Below are positions 52,409-64,000 of a stretch of DNA of 64,000 bases, in pieces (the first letter of the stretch is position 1; each line of letters starts with the position of its first letter). A program made the translations under genes and the position numbers. Source of the stretch: Phyllobacterium myrsinacearum (GTDB lineage: Bacteria; Pseudomonadota; Alphaproteobacteria; Rhizobiales; Rhizobiaceae); NCBI RefSeq assembly GCF_014138285.1, contig NZ_JACGXN010000001.1:1849314-1913313 (forward strand). Direction: 5' to 3'. The notes under the pieces are model-generated. The model ran no database searches. It had not been told where the DNA came from and was given only the letters and a program-made list of their open reading frames with translations.

Positions 52409-53725
52409 ATGAACAAAATGATCCGGACAGTTTTTTCAGCTTTTGCTGTGATTATAGCGATCGCAGCGATAACTACCGTGCCCGCTCGCGCGGACCTGAA
52501 ACTCGATTTCAGCAAGGGCAATGTCGAGCCTATGCCGATAGCCATCACGGATTTCCTTTCCGGAGATCAGCTTGGTACTAACATCTCGGGCGTCATCGCT
52601 GCTGATCTGGAGCGCTCCGGTCTGTTTGCGCCCATCGACAAGGGCGCGTTCATCGAAAAGATTTCCAATCCGGATGCAGCGCCGCGGTTTGAAGACTGGA
52701 AGGTCATCAATGCACAGGCTCTGGTCACGGGGCGCGTCACCAAGCAGCCGGACGGCAGGCTCAAGGCCGAGTTCCGCCTTTGGGATACATTTGCCGGACA
52801 GCAGCTTGACGGACAGCAGTTCTTCACTTCGCCGGACAGCTGGCGCCGCGTCGCACACATCATTGCCGATGCCATCTATCAACGCCTGACAGGTGAAAAG
52901 GGTTACTTCGATACGCGCGTCGTTTTCGTTGATGAATCCGGCACGCGCGAAAAACGCATCAAGCGTCTTGCGATCATGGATCAGGATGGTGCCAATGTGC
53001 GCTATCTGACCAATGGCAAGGATCTCGTCCTGACGCCGCGCTTTTCGCCAAGCCGTCAGGAAATCACCTATATGTCATTCGAGGGCAACAAGCCGCAGGT
53101 CTATCTGCTGCAGCTCGAAACCGGGCAGCGGGAGCTGGTCGGCAATTTCCCCGGCATGACGATCGCGCCGCGCTTTTCCTCCGATGGCCAGAAAGTTGCC
53201 ATGAGCCTTTTGCAGGATGACGGCAGCGCGAATATCTACACCATGGACGTGCGCAGCCGCACGACCACACGCCTGACCAGCACGAGCGCCATCGATACCG
53301 GTGCGTCCTATTCACCTGATAATGGGCAGGTTGTGTTTGAATCCGACCGCGGCGGCCGTCCGCAGATCTACAAGATGGGTGCCGATGGCTCGAACCCGCA
53401 GCGCATCTCCTTCGGCGACGGTTCCTACTCCACGCCGGTCTGGTCACCGCGCGGCGATCTCATCGCCTTCACCAAACAGTCGGGTGGTCAGTTCTCCATC
53501 GGTGTCATGAAAACAGACGGCTCGGGTGAACGTATCCTGACCAGCGGCTATCACGACGAAGGCCCGACCTGGGCACCGAACGGCCGCGTCCTGATGTTCT
53601 ACCGCTTCCCTCCCGGATCCAACAGCCCGCATCTGTTTACGGTTGATCTGACCGGGCGCAACCTGCGCCAGATCCAGACACCCAATCTGGCATCCGATCC
53701 AGCCTGGTCCCCGCTGCTTGAGTAA
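52409..53725 (+). CDS. tolB: Tol-Pal beta-propeller protein TolB
   Basis: 438 residues: a signal peptide ([25 protein letters not shown]), an N-terminal alpha/beta domain (about 30-165) and a six-bladed propeller of WD40-like PD40 repeats, such as [36 protein letters not shown] and [20 protein letters not shown] 52409 is chosen since the earlier frame overlaps tolA and lacks a signal peptide start. It binds Pal and TolA. Confidence 0.96.
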   Translation: MNKMIRTVFSAFAVIIAIAAITTVPARADLKLDFSKGNVEPMPIAITDFLSGDQLGTNISGVIAADLERSGLFAPIDKGAFIEKISNPDAAPRFEDWKVINAQALVTGRVTKQPDGRLKAEFRLWDTFAGQQLDGQQFFTSPDSWRRVAHIIADAIYQRLTGEKGYFDTRVVFVDESGTREKRIKRLAIMDQDGANVRYLTNGKDLVLTPRFSPSRQEITYMSFEGNKPQVYLLQLETGQRELVGNFPGMTIAPRFSSDGQKVAMSLLQDDGSANIYTMDVRSRTTTRLTSTSAIDTGASYSPDNGQVVFESDRGGRPQIYKMGADGSNPQRISFGDGSYSTPVWSPRGDLIAFTKQSGGQFSIGVMKTDGSGERILTSGYHDEGPTWAPNGRVLMFYRFPPGSNSPHLFTVDLTGRNLRQIQTPNLASDPAWSPLLE

Positions 53726-53755
53726 GCCGGTCCCGCTTTATTGCTGAATGATATC

Positions 53756-53832
53756 CATTCGCGGCGATGTTATTCGGGCATTTGATGGTATTTACCGCCG
53801 AATGCCCAGACATCGCCGCGAATGTCGTTTTT
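53756..53832 (+). terminator. Long hairpin terminator between tolB and pal
   Basis: Arms CATTCGCGGCGATGT (53756-53770) and ACATCGCCGCGAATG (53810-53824) pair perfectly over 15 bp; nested ATTCGGGCATT and CCGAATGCCC can pair inside. TCGTTTTT follows. It should separate tolQRAB transcription from pal. Confidence 0.82.
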
Positions 53833-53990
53833 CCGCCGCATTGTTTGCATTAAGGATGCAGGTCATTCTCAGATTTCGCTGTTAATCCTGGTGTTAAGAG
53901 TGGATTAACCCTGTTTCTTGAACTGGCCTTAACCTCGATATGGTTACTGCTTGTTCACCGAAACAATTCAATTCCTAAGGAGTCCAGGCT

Positions 53991-54494
53991 ATGCGCCGCT
54001 TCGAAATGATCGCCCGCAGTCCAGTTGTCGTCGCCCTCTTCATGGCTCTCGCTATTGCGGGCTGCGCGAAGAAACCCATCAATAGTGCCGGTGATCTTGG
54101 CCTTAACGGCGCTGGCAGTGCCCGCCCAGGCTCCACACAGGATTTCACGGTAAACGTTGGCGATCGTATTTTCTTCGACGTCGACTCCTCCGTTATCCGT
54201 GCCGACGCCCAGCAGACCCTCTCCAAGCAGGCTCAGTGGCTGCAGCGTTATCCTAACTACGCGATCACTGTTGAAGGTCATGCGGATGAACGCGGCACAC
54301 GCGAATACAATCTGGCGCTCGGCCAGCGCCGCGCCGCAGCGGCCCGCAACTTCCTTGCTTCGCGTGGCCTTCCGGCTTCCCGTATCAAGACAATCTCCTA
54401 TGGTAACGAACGCCCGGTTGCTGTTTGCGACGCAGACTCCTGCTGGTCCCAGAACCGCCGTGCCGTTACTGTTCTCGGCGGCGCCGGCAGCTAA
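53991..54494 (+). CDS. pal: Peptidoglycan-associated lipoprotein Pal
   Basis: 167 residues. A lipoprotein signal with lipobox AIAGC (C25) is followed by a flexible linker and an OmpA-like domain with FDVDSSVIRADAQQTL, VEGHADERGTREYNLALGQRRA and NRRAVTVL. It tethers the outer membrane to peptidoglycan and is the TolB partner. The start ATG 53991 follows AAGGAG. A terminator on each side suggests a separate transcript. Confidence 0.97.
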   Translation: MRRFEMIARSPVVVALFMALAIAGCAKKPINSAGDLGLNGAGSARPGSTQDFTVNVGDRIFFDVDSSVIRADAQQTLSKQAQWLQRYPNYAITVEGHADERGTREYNLALGQRRAAAARNFLASRGLPASRIKTISYGNERPVAVCDADSCWSQNRRAVTVLGGAGS

Positions 54495-54520
54495 GCCTTT
54501 CGTTCCGAATTGCACTTTGG

Positions 54521-54547
54521 AAAAGCGGCCTTCGGGCCGCTTTTTTT
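54521..54547 (+). terminator. Terminator of pal
   Basis: AAAAGCGGCC-TTCG-GGCCGCTTTTTTT, 26 nt past the pal stop; a UUCG-closed stem. Confidence 0.95.
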
Positions 54548-54658
54548 GTCTCACCCGCGATCACAACAAAATTTGGCCGAAGTCGCGTTGCTCGTGTTAG
54601 ATAGGTTCGCCGTAAATCATTGCGGTGTTTAAATTCCCATATCAGGGGCGGTAAAGGA

Positions 54659-55675
54659 ATGAACAAACGACTGAAAAGAATGGTTGTGGCTCTGGCGGTC
54701 TTGCCTTTTCTGGCGACCGGCGCAGCCCATGCCTCGAACTTTGACGGTAACTTTTTCCCGTCTGCGCCGAAGGCGAATATTGGAGCGGCGGATGCGCCGG
54801 TCCAGATGGCACAGGCAGGCGATCCGCGTGTCAGCCAGCTTGAAGAGCAGATCAGGCAACTGACGGGCAAGATCGAAGACCTGAATTTCCAGTTGCTGCA
54901 AATGCAGGAGCAGATGCGCAAGGTGCAGGAAGATAACGAGTTCCGTTTTCAGGAGCTGGAAAAGAAGGGTGGCGGCGGCAAGAAAACGGATGCCGGTGGC
55001 AAGGGCGACCGTACAGTTGCCGATGCCGCGCCGTCGCGGACAACGGGGGAGGCATCACCAGATGCCTCCGCTTATCCCTCGGCGCCGTCGCAGACATCCC
55101 CGTCCGACAGCACCGATTCCGCTGCTATTGATCCCCAGGCCAATGCTCCCACGACCGCGCAGCCAGGCGAACCGCCGCGCGAGCTTGGGCAGATCGAGTT
55201 TGACGCCAATGGCAACGTAATCGGTGGGACAAAGAACGAAAGTCCAGCTCCGGCGGCTCCCAACCCAAACCTTGCTTCGCTGCCACAGACGGACGATCCG
55301 AATGCGCTGTACAGGCAGGCCTATCAATTGTTTCTTTCGGGAGACTACCGCAACGCCGAGGCAGCTTTCCGCAGCCATATAGACCGGTTTCCGAAGGACC
55401 CCTCCAGCCCTGATGCCCGCTACTGGCTCGGTGAATCACTTTATGGGCAGGAGCGGTATCAGGAGGCGGCCTCTGTCTTCATCGATAACCACAAGCAATT
55501 TCCCGATTCCAAGAAGAGCCCCGAAAATCTTCTCAAACTTGGCATGACATTGGCGAAGATGCAGGATCATGATGTTGCATGCGCGACGTTCGCCACCGTG
55601 AGCACGCGTTATCCCAGTCTCTCAGCCGCGCTCAAAGAGCGCGTGAAGAATGAACGTGCCGCCAACAAATGCTGA
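54659..55675 (+). CDS. cpoB: Cell division coordinator CpoB (YbgF)
   Basis: 338 residues: a signal peptide (MVVALAVLPFLATGAAHA), a short coiled coil (about 60-95, SQLEEQIRQLTGKIEDLNFQ), a long serine/proline/alanine-rich linker, and C-terminal TPR repeats (about 220-335) with YRQAYQLFLSGDYRNAEAAF and DARYWLGESLYGQERYQEAASVF. It couples peptidoglycan synthesis with outer-membrane constriction. The ATG at 54659 has AAAGGA. Confidence 0.93.
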   Translation: MNKRLKRMVVALAVLPFLATGAAHASNFDGNFFPSAPKANIGAADAPVQMAQAGDPRVSQLEEQIRQLTGKIEDLNFQLLQMQEQMRKVQEDNEFRFQELEKKGGGGKKTDAGGKGDRTVADAAPSRTTGEASPDASAYPSAPSQTSPSDSTDSAAIDPQANAPTTAQPGEPPRELGQIEFDANGNVIGGTKNESPAPAAPNPNLASLPQTDDPNALYRQAYQLFLSGDYRNAEAAFRSHIDRFPKDPSSPDARYWLGESLYGQERYQEAASVFIDNHKQFPDSKKSPENLLKLGMTLAKMQDHDVACATFATVSTRYPSLSAALKERVKNERAANKC

Positions 55676-57041
55676 TAGTCGCTTTGATCCGGAAGAGATT
55701 TTCGGTGCGATCGATTTTGACGGGCTGACGACGGTTGTCGCCGCCGTTTCCGGCGGAAGCGATTCCCTCGCCCTGCTTTTCCTTCTCGATGATCTGCGCA
55801 GAGCGAGAGCGTCCTTCCCCCATATCGTCGCCGTGACAATTGATCACGAGTTGCGGCCGGAATCGGCTGACGAAGCATTGTATGTGGCCGATCTGTGCAG
55901 GGCGGCTGGCCTGACACATCGGGTTTTACGATGGACTGGGCCGAAGCCCGCATCCGGTATCTCTGCCAAGGCGCGGAATGTACGCTATGCGCTTTTGTGC
56001 AAGGCGGCCAGAGAGGCGGGAACCGACATGGTTTTGACCGGTCACACGCTCGATGATCAGAACGAGACCTTCATGATGCGCTCGGTGCGCGGCGGCGAAA
56101 GAGGGCTGGCCGGCATGGCGCCGGTAACTCTTCTGGAACGCGAAACATGGCTCGTCAGGCCGCTGCTTGGTTTAAGGCGCGAGCGGCTGCGCCAGTATCT
56201 TCGGGGCAGGCGTATCGAGTGGCGGGACGACCCCTCCAACACAAATCCGAAATACGAGCGGGTGCGGATCAGAGATGCCTTGCAAACACAGGACCGTGAC
56301 GACATTCAATTGCTTATCGCGGAAAAAGGCCGGAAGCGCCGCGCCCTTAATGGCGAGGCGGCCACGTTTCTGCAAAGCGGCGTCACCATATGCAATGGCA
56401 TTCGGGCGGACGTGGATGCGGTTGGCTTTCGAAATTGCCCGCATGACGCACAAGGTCTCATCGCCGGGGTTCTCGTGGCGGTGCTGGGCGGGCAATCATT
56501 TCTGCCACCGGCAGATGAGTGTGCCAAGGTTGTGCGGCATCTTTGCGGGGCAGATATTTCCGGTCGCATGAGTCTTGGCCGCTGCATCATTCAGCGGGGA
56601 AAGAATGGCGCGACAATCTACCGGGAGATGCGGTCGATCCCCGATGTCGTCGTCGCGCCCGACAGTACGCTCATCTGGGATGGTCGCTACCGGATATCGA
56701 ATGATTCGAATAAACCGGTGCGGATTGTGGCAAGCGGCGAGGAGGGATTGGCCTTCTTAAAACAGGGTGGAACCGAAAATATCCACCGGGCGTCGGTCAA
56801 GTCCAGCCCCATGCTGATCTGCGACGACAAGATCGTGGCCGTCCCAGCATTGACGGAACTTGGGCCGAATCTTGGGCCGGATCACGGGAAAGTGCCTGAG
56901 GGTTTTGAAGTGACCCGATACGTTGCCCTGTTCGATCATATCCTTTCAGGTTATGATGAAATACTTGCCGCCAGCGTGGCAAAATTATTCGGTTTGCGGG
57001 ATTACAAGCGATTTTCTGTAAACCAGATTGATAAGAAATGA
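55650..57041 (+). CDS. tilS: tRNA(Ile)-lysidine synthetase TilS
   Basis: 463 residues. The PP-loop SGGSDS at residues 34-39 binds ATP, followed by TIDHELRPESADEA, TGHTLDDQNETFMMR and the RGGERGLAGM loop. It converts C34 of tRNA-Ile(CAU) to lysidine and is essential. It overlaps the cpoB end by 26 nt, consistent with coupling. The C-terminal part is less conserved, as usual. Confidence 0.94.
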   Translation: MNVPPTNADSRFDPEEIFGAIDFDGLTTVVAAVSGGSDSLALLFLLDDLRRARASFPHIVAVTIDHELRPESADEALYVADLCRAAGLTHRVLRWTGPKPASGISAKARNVRYALLCKAAREAGTDMVLTGHTLDDQNETFMMRSVRGGERGLAGMAPVTLLERETWLVRPLLGLRRERLRQYLRGRRIEWRDDPSNTNPKYERVRIRDALQTQDRDDIQLLIAEKGRKRRALNGEAATFLQSGVTICNGIRADVDAVGFRNCPHDAQGLIAGVLVAVLGGQSFLPPADECAKVVRHLCGADISGRMSLGRCIIQRGKNGATIYREMRSIPDVVVAPDSTLIWDGRYRISNDSNKPVRIVASGEEGLAFLKQGGTENIHRASVKSSPMLICDDKIVAVPALTELGPNLGPDHGKVPEGFEVTRYVALFDHILSGYDEILAASVAKLFGLRDYKRFSVNQIDKK

Positions 57042-57137
57042 TCTCAGTTTGATTGCCAGCCTTGGCAAGGCCATGCTTCGAACCTATGTTACGTGTAAAT
57101 TCCGCGTCCTTGCGGTTGTGATTGATGGGACCCGATA

Positions 57138-59072
<1,935 letters not shown>

Positions 59073-59093
59073 TCGAGGCACTGCAGACCAAGC

Positions 59094-59120
59094 AACGGCC
59101 GGTATTCACCGGCCGTTTTT
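59094..59120 (+). terminator. Terminator of ftsH
   Basis: AACGGCCGGT-ATTC-ACCGGCCGTTTTT; a 10-bp stem followed by a short T run, 21 nt after the stop. Confidence 0.94.
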
Positions 59121-59285
59121 GCACCAATTGTTCACGGATGGAATGATAGTATAATCGACACATAATTTGTGAGATGCGAAGAGGAAGGTCTTCTGCAATA
59201 AGCGTGAAGATCAAGCACAAGCAAAATAGGGCTGAGCTCTGGCGCTGCCAGATGAGTGACGGCCGGTACAGTTTGGATAGACAAT

Positions 59286-60638
59286 ATGGCTCGGAAATAT
59301 TTTGGCACCGATGGTATTCGTGGACAGGCGAATGCCTACCCCATGACGCCGGATATCGCGATGAAAGTCGGCATGGCCGTCGGTCTCGCCTTCAAACGCG
59401 GCCACCATCGCAACCGGGTTGTGATTGGCAAGGATACCCGGCTTTCCGGCTATATGATCGAGAATGCACTGGTCGCGGGTTTCACCTCTACCGGCATGGA
59501 CGTGTTCCTGCTCGGTCCCATTCCCACACCCGCCGTGGCGATGCTTTGCCGGTCGCTGCGTGCCGATATCGGCGTGATGATTTCAGCCTCGCACAACCCA
59601 TACCACGATAATGGTATCAAGCTTTTCGGCCCGGATGGCTTCAAGCTGTCCGATGAGATCGAACTTGAGATCGAACGTCTCATGGACGAGGATCTGTCTG
59701 GCCGGTTGTCCAGTTTTGAAGCGCTGGGCCGGGCCAAGCGTGTCGATGGTGATATTTATCGCTATATCGAGTTTGCCAAGCGGACGATGCCGAAAAACAT
59801 ATCGCTCTCCGGCTTGAGGATCGTCGTGGATTGCGCCAATGGTGCCGCCTACAAGGTCGCGCCCGCTGCCCTTTGGGAGCTTGGCGCCGATGTCGTGACC
59901 ATCAATGACAAACCGAACGGCACCAATATCAATGAAGATTGTGGATCGACCCATCCTTTGAGCCTGATCAAGAAGGTGCATGAAGTCAGAGCAGATATCG
60001 GTATTGCCCTCGATGGTGACGCGGATCGTGTTCTCATCGTTGACGAAAAAGGGTCGATCATCGATGGCGATCAGCTCATGGCGGTGATTGCACAGTCGTG
60101 GCAGGAATCAGACCGGCTTGTCGGCGGCGGTGTTGTCGCCACCGTGATGTCCAATCTCGGCTTTGAACGTTTTCTCGGCGATCGTGGCCTGACACTGGCA
60201 CGCACCAACGTCGGTGATCGCTATGTGGTTGAACATATGCGCAATCACGGCTTCAATATTGGCGGCGAGCAGTCGGGGCATATTGTCATTTCGGATTTCT
60301 CGACGACCGGCGACGGTCTCGTTTCGGCCCTGCAGATTCTGGCCGTGGTTCAGGAGGAGGGGAAACCCGTCAGCGAGGTTTGCCGCAAGTTTGAGCCGGT
60401 GCCCCAGGTCCTCAAGAATATCCGTACGACAGGCGGCAAGCCGCTTGAGGACAAGAAGGTGAAGTCGGCGATTGATGATGCCCGCGACCGGCTTGGCAAA
60501 TCGGGACGTCTGGTTATCCGCCCATCCGGCACGGAGCCTCTGATCCGGGTTATGGCTGAAGGTGACGACAGCCAATTGGTCGACACGGTTGTGAATGACA
60601 TCATTTCGGTGATTTCGTCGGTCAAATCAGCCGCCTGA
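59286..60638 (+). CDS. glmM: Phosphoglucosamine mutase GlmM
   Basis: 450 residues. Catalytic S102 lies in [12 protein letters not shown]; metal ligands are in [13 protein letters not shown]; the sugar and phosphate loops are GGEQSGHIV and [11 protein letters not shown]. It makes glucosamine-1-phosphate for peptidoglycan and LPS. ATG 59286 starts at [13 protein letters not shown], matching the family; the ten codons before it are not conserved. Confidence 0.97.
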   Translation: MARKYFGTDGIRGQANAYPMTPDIAMKVGMAVGLAFKRGHHRNRVVIGKDTRLSGYMIENALVAGFTSTGMDVFLLGPIPTPAVAMLCRSLRADIGVMISASHNPYHDNGIKLFGPDGFKLSDEIELEIERLMDEDLSGRLSSFEALGRAKRVDGDIYRYIEFAKRTMPKNISLSGLRIVVDCANGAAYKVAPAALWELGADVVTINDKPNGTNINEDCGSTHPLSLIKKVHEVRADIGIALDGDADRVLIVDEKGSIIDGDQLMAVIAQSWQESDRLVGGGVVATVMSNLGFERFLGDRGLTLARTNVGDRYVVEHMRNHGFNIGGEQSGHIVISDFSTTGDGLVSALQILAVVQEEGKPVSEVCRKFEPVPQVLKNIRTTGGKPLEDKKVKSAIDDARDRLGKSGRLVIRPSGTEPLIRVMAEGDDSQLVDTVVNDIISVISSVKSAA

Positions 60639-60663
60639 TTGTCAGCAATATCTGTGAAAATCA

Positions 60664-60684
60664 ATGGGCCCCGGTGGGGTCCAT
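60664..60684 (+). terminator. Probable glmM terminator
   Basis: ATGGGCCCC-GGT-GGGGTCCAT with one G-T wobble, followed by TTGCATTT. The T run is imperfect. Confidence 0.6.
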
Positions 60685-60849
60685 TTGCATTTATGCAACG
60701 ATGGCAGCCCGTTTGGTTTCCGTTAACCTTAATGAGTATGGTGAACAAACACGGTTAAGCGGGATTTAACTTTTTCCCCTCATATTGCCCTCTAGAACCT
60801 TAGTAGCAGTCGCTGCGTTTCGATTTTGGGCCTGATGAGGGATATGAAA

Positions 60850-61614
60850 ATGGGCATTTTCAATAAATATGCTGCGATGGGTGCAGCTCTACTGTGCCTG
60901 GGGGCAATCCCGGCCCAAGCCGCGGATCTTGTGGAAGCACCTGTCGTGGAAGTCCAGCAGTTCGGCGGATGGTACCTGCGCGGCGATATCGGCATGAGCA
61001 ATCAGCGCCTTGGCAAACTCGATTATTTCGATTTTGCCAATGCGGAGCAGCATGGCTTCCTGGATAAAGGTGATTTCGACTCCGGCATTACGGGTCAGAT
61101 CGGTATTGGTTACCAGTTCAATGATTGGCTCCGCGCTGATGTGACAGGCCAGTATCGCGGCAAGACCGAGTTCAGCGCCCTTGATTTCTACTCGAATCCA
61201 TCACTCGGTCAGTATGGAACGAATGAATATCACGCCAAGAAATCCGAATGGCTGTTCCTGGCCAATGCCTATGCTGATCTTGGCACTTTCAGTGGCATAA
61301 CACCCTATGTCGGTGCCGGTATCGGCGCATCGCGCAACACGATCTCCAACTTCACCGACGACAATGTGCTCAACAATGGCGGCGGTTATGCCGGTTCGGC
61401 ATCAAAATGGAATCTTGCCTGGGCACTGCATGCCGGCGTCGGCATCAAGGCTACCGACCGCATGACCATCGATCTCGGTTACAGTTATGTTGATCTCGGT
61501 GACGCTGAAACAGGCGCTGCCTACAATCTGAATGGCTCGACACGCAATCAGCCGTTCAAATTCAAGGACATTACATCGCATGATTTCAAGGTTGGCGTGC
61601 GTTACGCTTTCTAA
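60850..61614 (+). CDS. Omp25/31-like outer-membrane beta-barrel protein
   Basis: About 254 residues: a signal peptide (MGIFNKYAAMGAALLCLGAIPAQAA) and an eight-stranded barrel ending in VGVRYAF with a C-terminal phenylalanine. WYLRGDIGMSNQ, GIGYQFNDWLRADVTGQYR and YVGAGIGASRNTI are barrel strands of the Omp25/Omp31/RopB group of Rhizobiales. Starts at 60844 or 60835 are possible; 60850 has the best spacing from GAGGG. It is expected to be abundant in the outer membrane. A strong terminator follows. Confidence 0.88.
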   Translation: MGIFNKYAAMGAALLCLGAIPAQAADLVEAPVVEVQQFGGWYLRGDIGMSNQRLGKLDYFDFANAEQHGFLDKGDFDSGITGQIGIGYQFNDWLRADVTGQYRGKTEFSALDFYSNPSLGQYGTNEYHAKKSEWLFLANAYADLGTFSGITPYVGAGIGASRNTISNFTDDNVLNNGGGYAGSASKWNLAWALHAGVGIKATDRMTIDLGYSYVDLGDAETGAAYNLNGSTRNQPFKFKDITSHDFKVGVRYAF

Positions 61615-61635
61615 TTGAAACGACTTGGTTTTTCC

Positions 61636-61664
61636 AACGGCAGGAGCATCACTCCTGCCGTTTT
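61636..61664 (+). terminator. Terminator of the outer-membrane protein gene
   Basis: AACGGCAGGAG-CATCA-CTCCTGCCGTTTT; an 11-bp perfect stem. Confidence 0.95.
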
Positions 61665-61762
61665 AGTTTGAGCCTCGGCTGGCAGCAGGCGGTAAATTTA
61701 ATGTCGCACTCAAACATATTTCTTGACTGTGAACGACATTTCTCCTAGTTCCCGGAATGGGC

Positions 61763-61810
61763 CACCTCTCCCCAACGAGAGGCGTGCTATCTGTGAGGAT
61801 AGGAGAAAAC
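61763..61810 (+). promoter_or_regulatory. serC leader RNA motif
   Basis: Two hairpins stand right before the serC start: CCTCTC-CCCAAC-GAGAGG (61765-61782) and CTATC-TGTGAG-GATAG (61787-61802). The second stem's right arm overlaps the AGGAGA ribosome binding site (61801-61806). This fits the serC RNA motif reported upstream of serC in alphaproteobacteria and suggests translational control; ligand or effector unknown. Confidence 0.75.
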
Positions 61811-62986
61811 ATGACGACGCTTTTAAAGCCGGCGCAGCGCCCGGCTAACCCTAATTTTTCATCAGGTCCCTGTGCAAAACGTCCCGGATGGTCGCTTCAA
61901 GCGCTTTCCGACGCCCCGCTTGGCCGCTCGCATCGCGCGAAGGTCGGCAAGACAAAGCTGAAACAGGCGATCGATCTTACCCGCGAAATCCTGCAAGTTC
62001 CCGCCGACTACCGCATCGGCATTGTTCCGGCGTCCGATACGGGCGCCGTCGAGATGGCCCTGTGGTCACTGCTCGGCGAACGCGGCGTCGACATGGTTGC
62101 CTGGGAAAGCTTTGGTGCCGGCTGGATCACGGATGTGGTCAAACAGCTGAAGCTGGATGATGCCCGCGTCATCGAAGCCGGTTACGGTGAACTTCCCGAT
62201 CTTTCGAAAGTGGATTTCGACCGCGATGTCGTCTTCACCTGGAACGGCACCACCTCGGGCGTGCGTGTGCCCAATGGTGATTTCATTCCGGCAGACCGTA
62301 AGGGTTTGACCATCTGCGATGCCACATCGGCAGCTTTTGCGCAGCGTCTCGATTTTGACAAGCTCGATGTGGTCACCTTCTCCTGGCAGAAAGTGCTCGG
62401 CGGCGAGGGCGCACACGGCATGTTGATCCTCAGCCCACGTGCTGTCGAACGGCTTGAAACCTACAAGCCTGCGTGGCCGCTGCCGAAGATTTTCCGCCTG
62501 ACATCCGGCGGCAAGCTTATCGAAGGCATTTTCTCCGGCGAGACGATCAACACGCCGTCGATGCTCTGCGTCGAAGACTATCTCGATGCATTGAACTGGG
62601 CGCAGTCGCTTGGCGGTCTTGACGGGCTGGTTGGCCGTGCCGACAGGAATTTTGCTGCACTCGATGCCTTCGTCGAGCGCACGCCATGGATCGCCAATCT
62701 GGCAAAGGTTCCGGCAACCCGGTCCAATACCTCCGTGTGCCTGACGATTGTCGATCCCGAGATTACGGCCCTCGACAAGGAAGCACAGGCCAATTTCGCC
62801 AAGAACCTTGTTGCGGTTCTGGAGAAGGAAGGCGTTGCCTATGACATCGGCGCTTATCGCGATGCTCCATCGGGGCTTCGCATCTGGGCAGGTGCAACGG
62901 TCGAAACCTCTGATCTCGAAGCGCTGACGCTCTGGCTTGATTGGGCATTCCAGTCGCAAAAGGCCGCGCTGAAACAGGCTGCCTGA
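61811..62986 (+). CDS. serC: Phosphoserine aminotransferase SerC
   Basis: 391 residues, the longer alphaproteobacterial type. It starts [20 protein letters not shown]; the PLP-binding lysine is K194 in [15 protein letters not shown], and [16 protein letters not shown] and [12 protein letters not shown] contribute to the cofactor site. It makes 3-phosphoserine from 3-phosphohydroxypyruvate for serine and pyridoxal phosphate synthesis. ATG 61811 follows AGGAG inside a structured leader. serA follows by about 80 nt. Confidence 0.96.
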   Translation: MTTLLKPAQRPANPNFSSGPCAKRPGWSLQALSDAPLGRSHRAKVGKTKLKQAIDLTREILQVPADYRIGIVPASDTGAVEMALWSLLGERGVDMVAWESFGAGWITDVVKQLKLDDARVIEAGYGELPDLSKVDFDRDVVFTWNGTTSGVRVPNGDFIPADRKGLTICDATSAAFAQRLDFDKLDVVTFSWQKVLGGEGAHGMLILSPRAVERLETYKPAWPLPKIFRLTSGGKLIEGIFSGETINTPSMLCVEDYLDALNWAQSLGGLDGLVGRADRNFAALDAFVERTPWIANLAKVPATRSNTSVCLTIVDPEITALDKEAQANFAKNLVAVLEKEGVAYDIGAYRDAPSGLRIWAGATVETSDLEALTLWLDWAFQSQKAALKQAA

Positions 62987-63001
62987 TTCTTTGGCTTGAT
63001 G

Positions 63002-63025
63002 TGACCGCATCCGGTGCGGTCACCC
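63002..63025 (+). other. Stem-loop between serC and serA
   Basis: GTGACCGCA-TCCGG-TGCGGTCAC gives a 9-bp perfect stem 16 nt after the serC stop, without a T run. It is probably a stabiliser or a partial terminator within the serC-serA transcript. Confidence 0.6.
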
Positions 63026-63064
63026 CCACTCAAATTTTTACTGATTCAACGATGGAGGCCATGA

Positions 63065-64000
63065 TGGCACCGCGCGTACTCGTATCTGATAAACTTTCCC
63101 CGACAGCCGTTCAGATCTTCAAGGATCGTGGCGTTGAAGTCGATTATTTGCCTGATCTCGGCAAGGACAAGGAAAAGCTGGCCGAAGTGATCGGTCAGTA
63201 TGATGGTCTCGCTATCCGCTCGGCCACCAAGGTCACGGAAAAGCTGATCGCCGCTGCGACCAATCTGAAGGTCATCGGCCGCGCCGGTATCGGCGTCGAT
63301 AATGTTGATATTCCCGCAGCATCCCGCCGCGGTATCATCGTCATGAACACGCCTTTCGGTAATTCCATCACGACGGCCGAACATGCGGTCGCACTGATGT
63401 TTGCGGTTGCACGCGAACTGCCGGAAGCCGATGCCTCCACCCGCGCAGGCAAGTGGGAAAAGAACCGCTTCATGGGTGTCGAAATCACCGGCAAGACGCT
63501 GGGTGTCATCGGCTGCGGTAATATCGGCTCGATCGTTGCCACGCGCGGTGTCGGCCTCAAGATGCATGTGATCGCGTTCGATCCGTTCCTGTCGGAAGGC
63601 CGGGCCGAGGAGCTCGGTGTTGAAAAGGTCGAGCTTGACGAGTTGCTGGCGCGGGCCGATTTCATCAGTCTGCATACGCCGATGACCGACAAGACACGCG
63701 GTATCATCAACGCGGAAACCATCGCCAAGATGAAGGACGGCGTGCGTATCATCAATTGCGCCCGCGGCGGTCTGATTGTGGAGAAAGATCTGGTTGCAGG
63801 TCTCAAGTCCGGCAAGGTTGCCGGTGCCGGTATCGATGTCTTCGAAGTCGAGCCTGCAACCGAGAACGAGCTGTTCGGCCTGCCGAATGTCGTCTGCACG
63901 CCGCATCTTGGTGCGTCGACAAGCGAAGCGCAGGAAAACGTCGCGCTGCAGGTTGCCGAGCAGATGGCCGACTACCTGATCAAGGGAGCGGTCTCCAATG
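63065..64000 (+). CDS. serA: D-3-phosphoglycerate dehydrogenase SerA (5' part)
   Basis: The first 312 residues are present; the gene continues past the window. The NAD-binding GxGxxG motif is GVIGCGNIGSI (about residues 148-158), with the substrate-binding IGRAGIGVDNVD near 71-82, the active-site arginine in INCARGG and the catalytic histidine in TPHLGASTSEAQ. Regulatory ASB and ACT domains would follow. Start 63065 has GGAGG 5 nt before it; ATG 63062 is the alternative. It performs the first step of serine synthesis, preceding the SerC reaction. Confidence 0.95.

Overview
The window is a 64 kb chromosomal segment of an alphaproteobacterium of the order Hyphomicrobiales (Rhizobiales), most like the Brucella/Ochrobactrum/Phyllobacterium branch. 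This is inferred from gene content and order: DUF1244 next to gapR (DUF2312), a 6S RNA gene directly before the 5-formyltetrahydrofolate cyclo-ligase gene, an Omp25/31-type porin-like protein, DUF1465 upstream of ruvCAB, and a ybgC-tolQRAB-pal-cpoB-tilS-ftsH-glmM ... serC-serA backbone. There are no rRNA or tRNA genes, CRISPR arrays, transposases or phage genes. Most of the window looks like core chromosome with a few accessory insertions.

Layout. 1-6.6 kb: N-formylglutamate amidohydrolase, DUF1244, gapR, an MHS-family transporter, a small secreted protein, then a FadR-type regulator translationally coupled to a CynX-like transporter behind a clear palindromic operator. Two copies of a palindromic mobile-type repeat lie here. 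6.6-11.1 kb: an ECF sigma factor locus (EF-hand protein, sigma factor, anti-sigma-like protein, CpxP-like protein) followed by a DUF1800/DUF1501 pair. The same bipartite motif precedes both transcription units, so the sigma factor probably controls both. 11.3-17.7 kb: pstSCAB-phoU-phoB behind a triple Pho box. 17.7-20.7 kb: a tight minus-strand operon MoxR ATPase - Nudix - GNAT - VWA protein. 20.7-25.9 kb: intergenic repeats, 6S RNA, folate cyclo-ligase, YmdB-like phosphoesterase, TerC, BioY, DUF1284, YebC.

26-44.7 kb: transporters and metabolic genes (APC permease, lysozyme-inhibitor-like protein, acetyltransferase, methyltransferase, rpmE, ABC exporter, FAD dehydrogenase, DUF1304), a MotA/ExbB-like plus OmpA-like pair distinct from TolQR, inositol monophosphatase, efp, M20 amidohydrolase, Sel1-repeat protein, a divergent ThiE-like protein, TauE/SafE exporter, OpgC and an acyl-CoA synthetase. 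44.7-44.9 kb: a candidate small RNA with three stem-loops and a CCUCCCU motif. 45-64 kb: DUF1465, ruvCAB, a secreted GH5 glycosidase on the opposite strand, ybgC and the Tol-Pal envelope system, tilS, ftsH, glmM, an outer-membrane barrel protein, and serC (with a structured leader that covers its ribosome binding site) followed by serA, which runs off the window end.

The parts most worth a second look are the ECF sigma/EF-hand/DUF1501-DUF1800 regulon with its shared promoter motif, the sRNA candidate at 44.8 kb, the palindromic repeat family, the MoxR-Nudix-GNAT-VWA operon, and the stand-alone proton-channel/OmpA pair.
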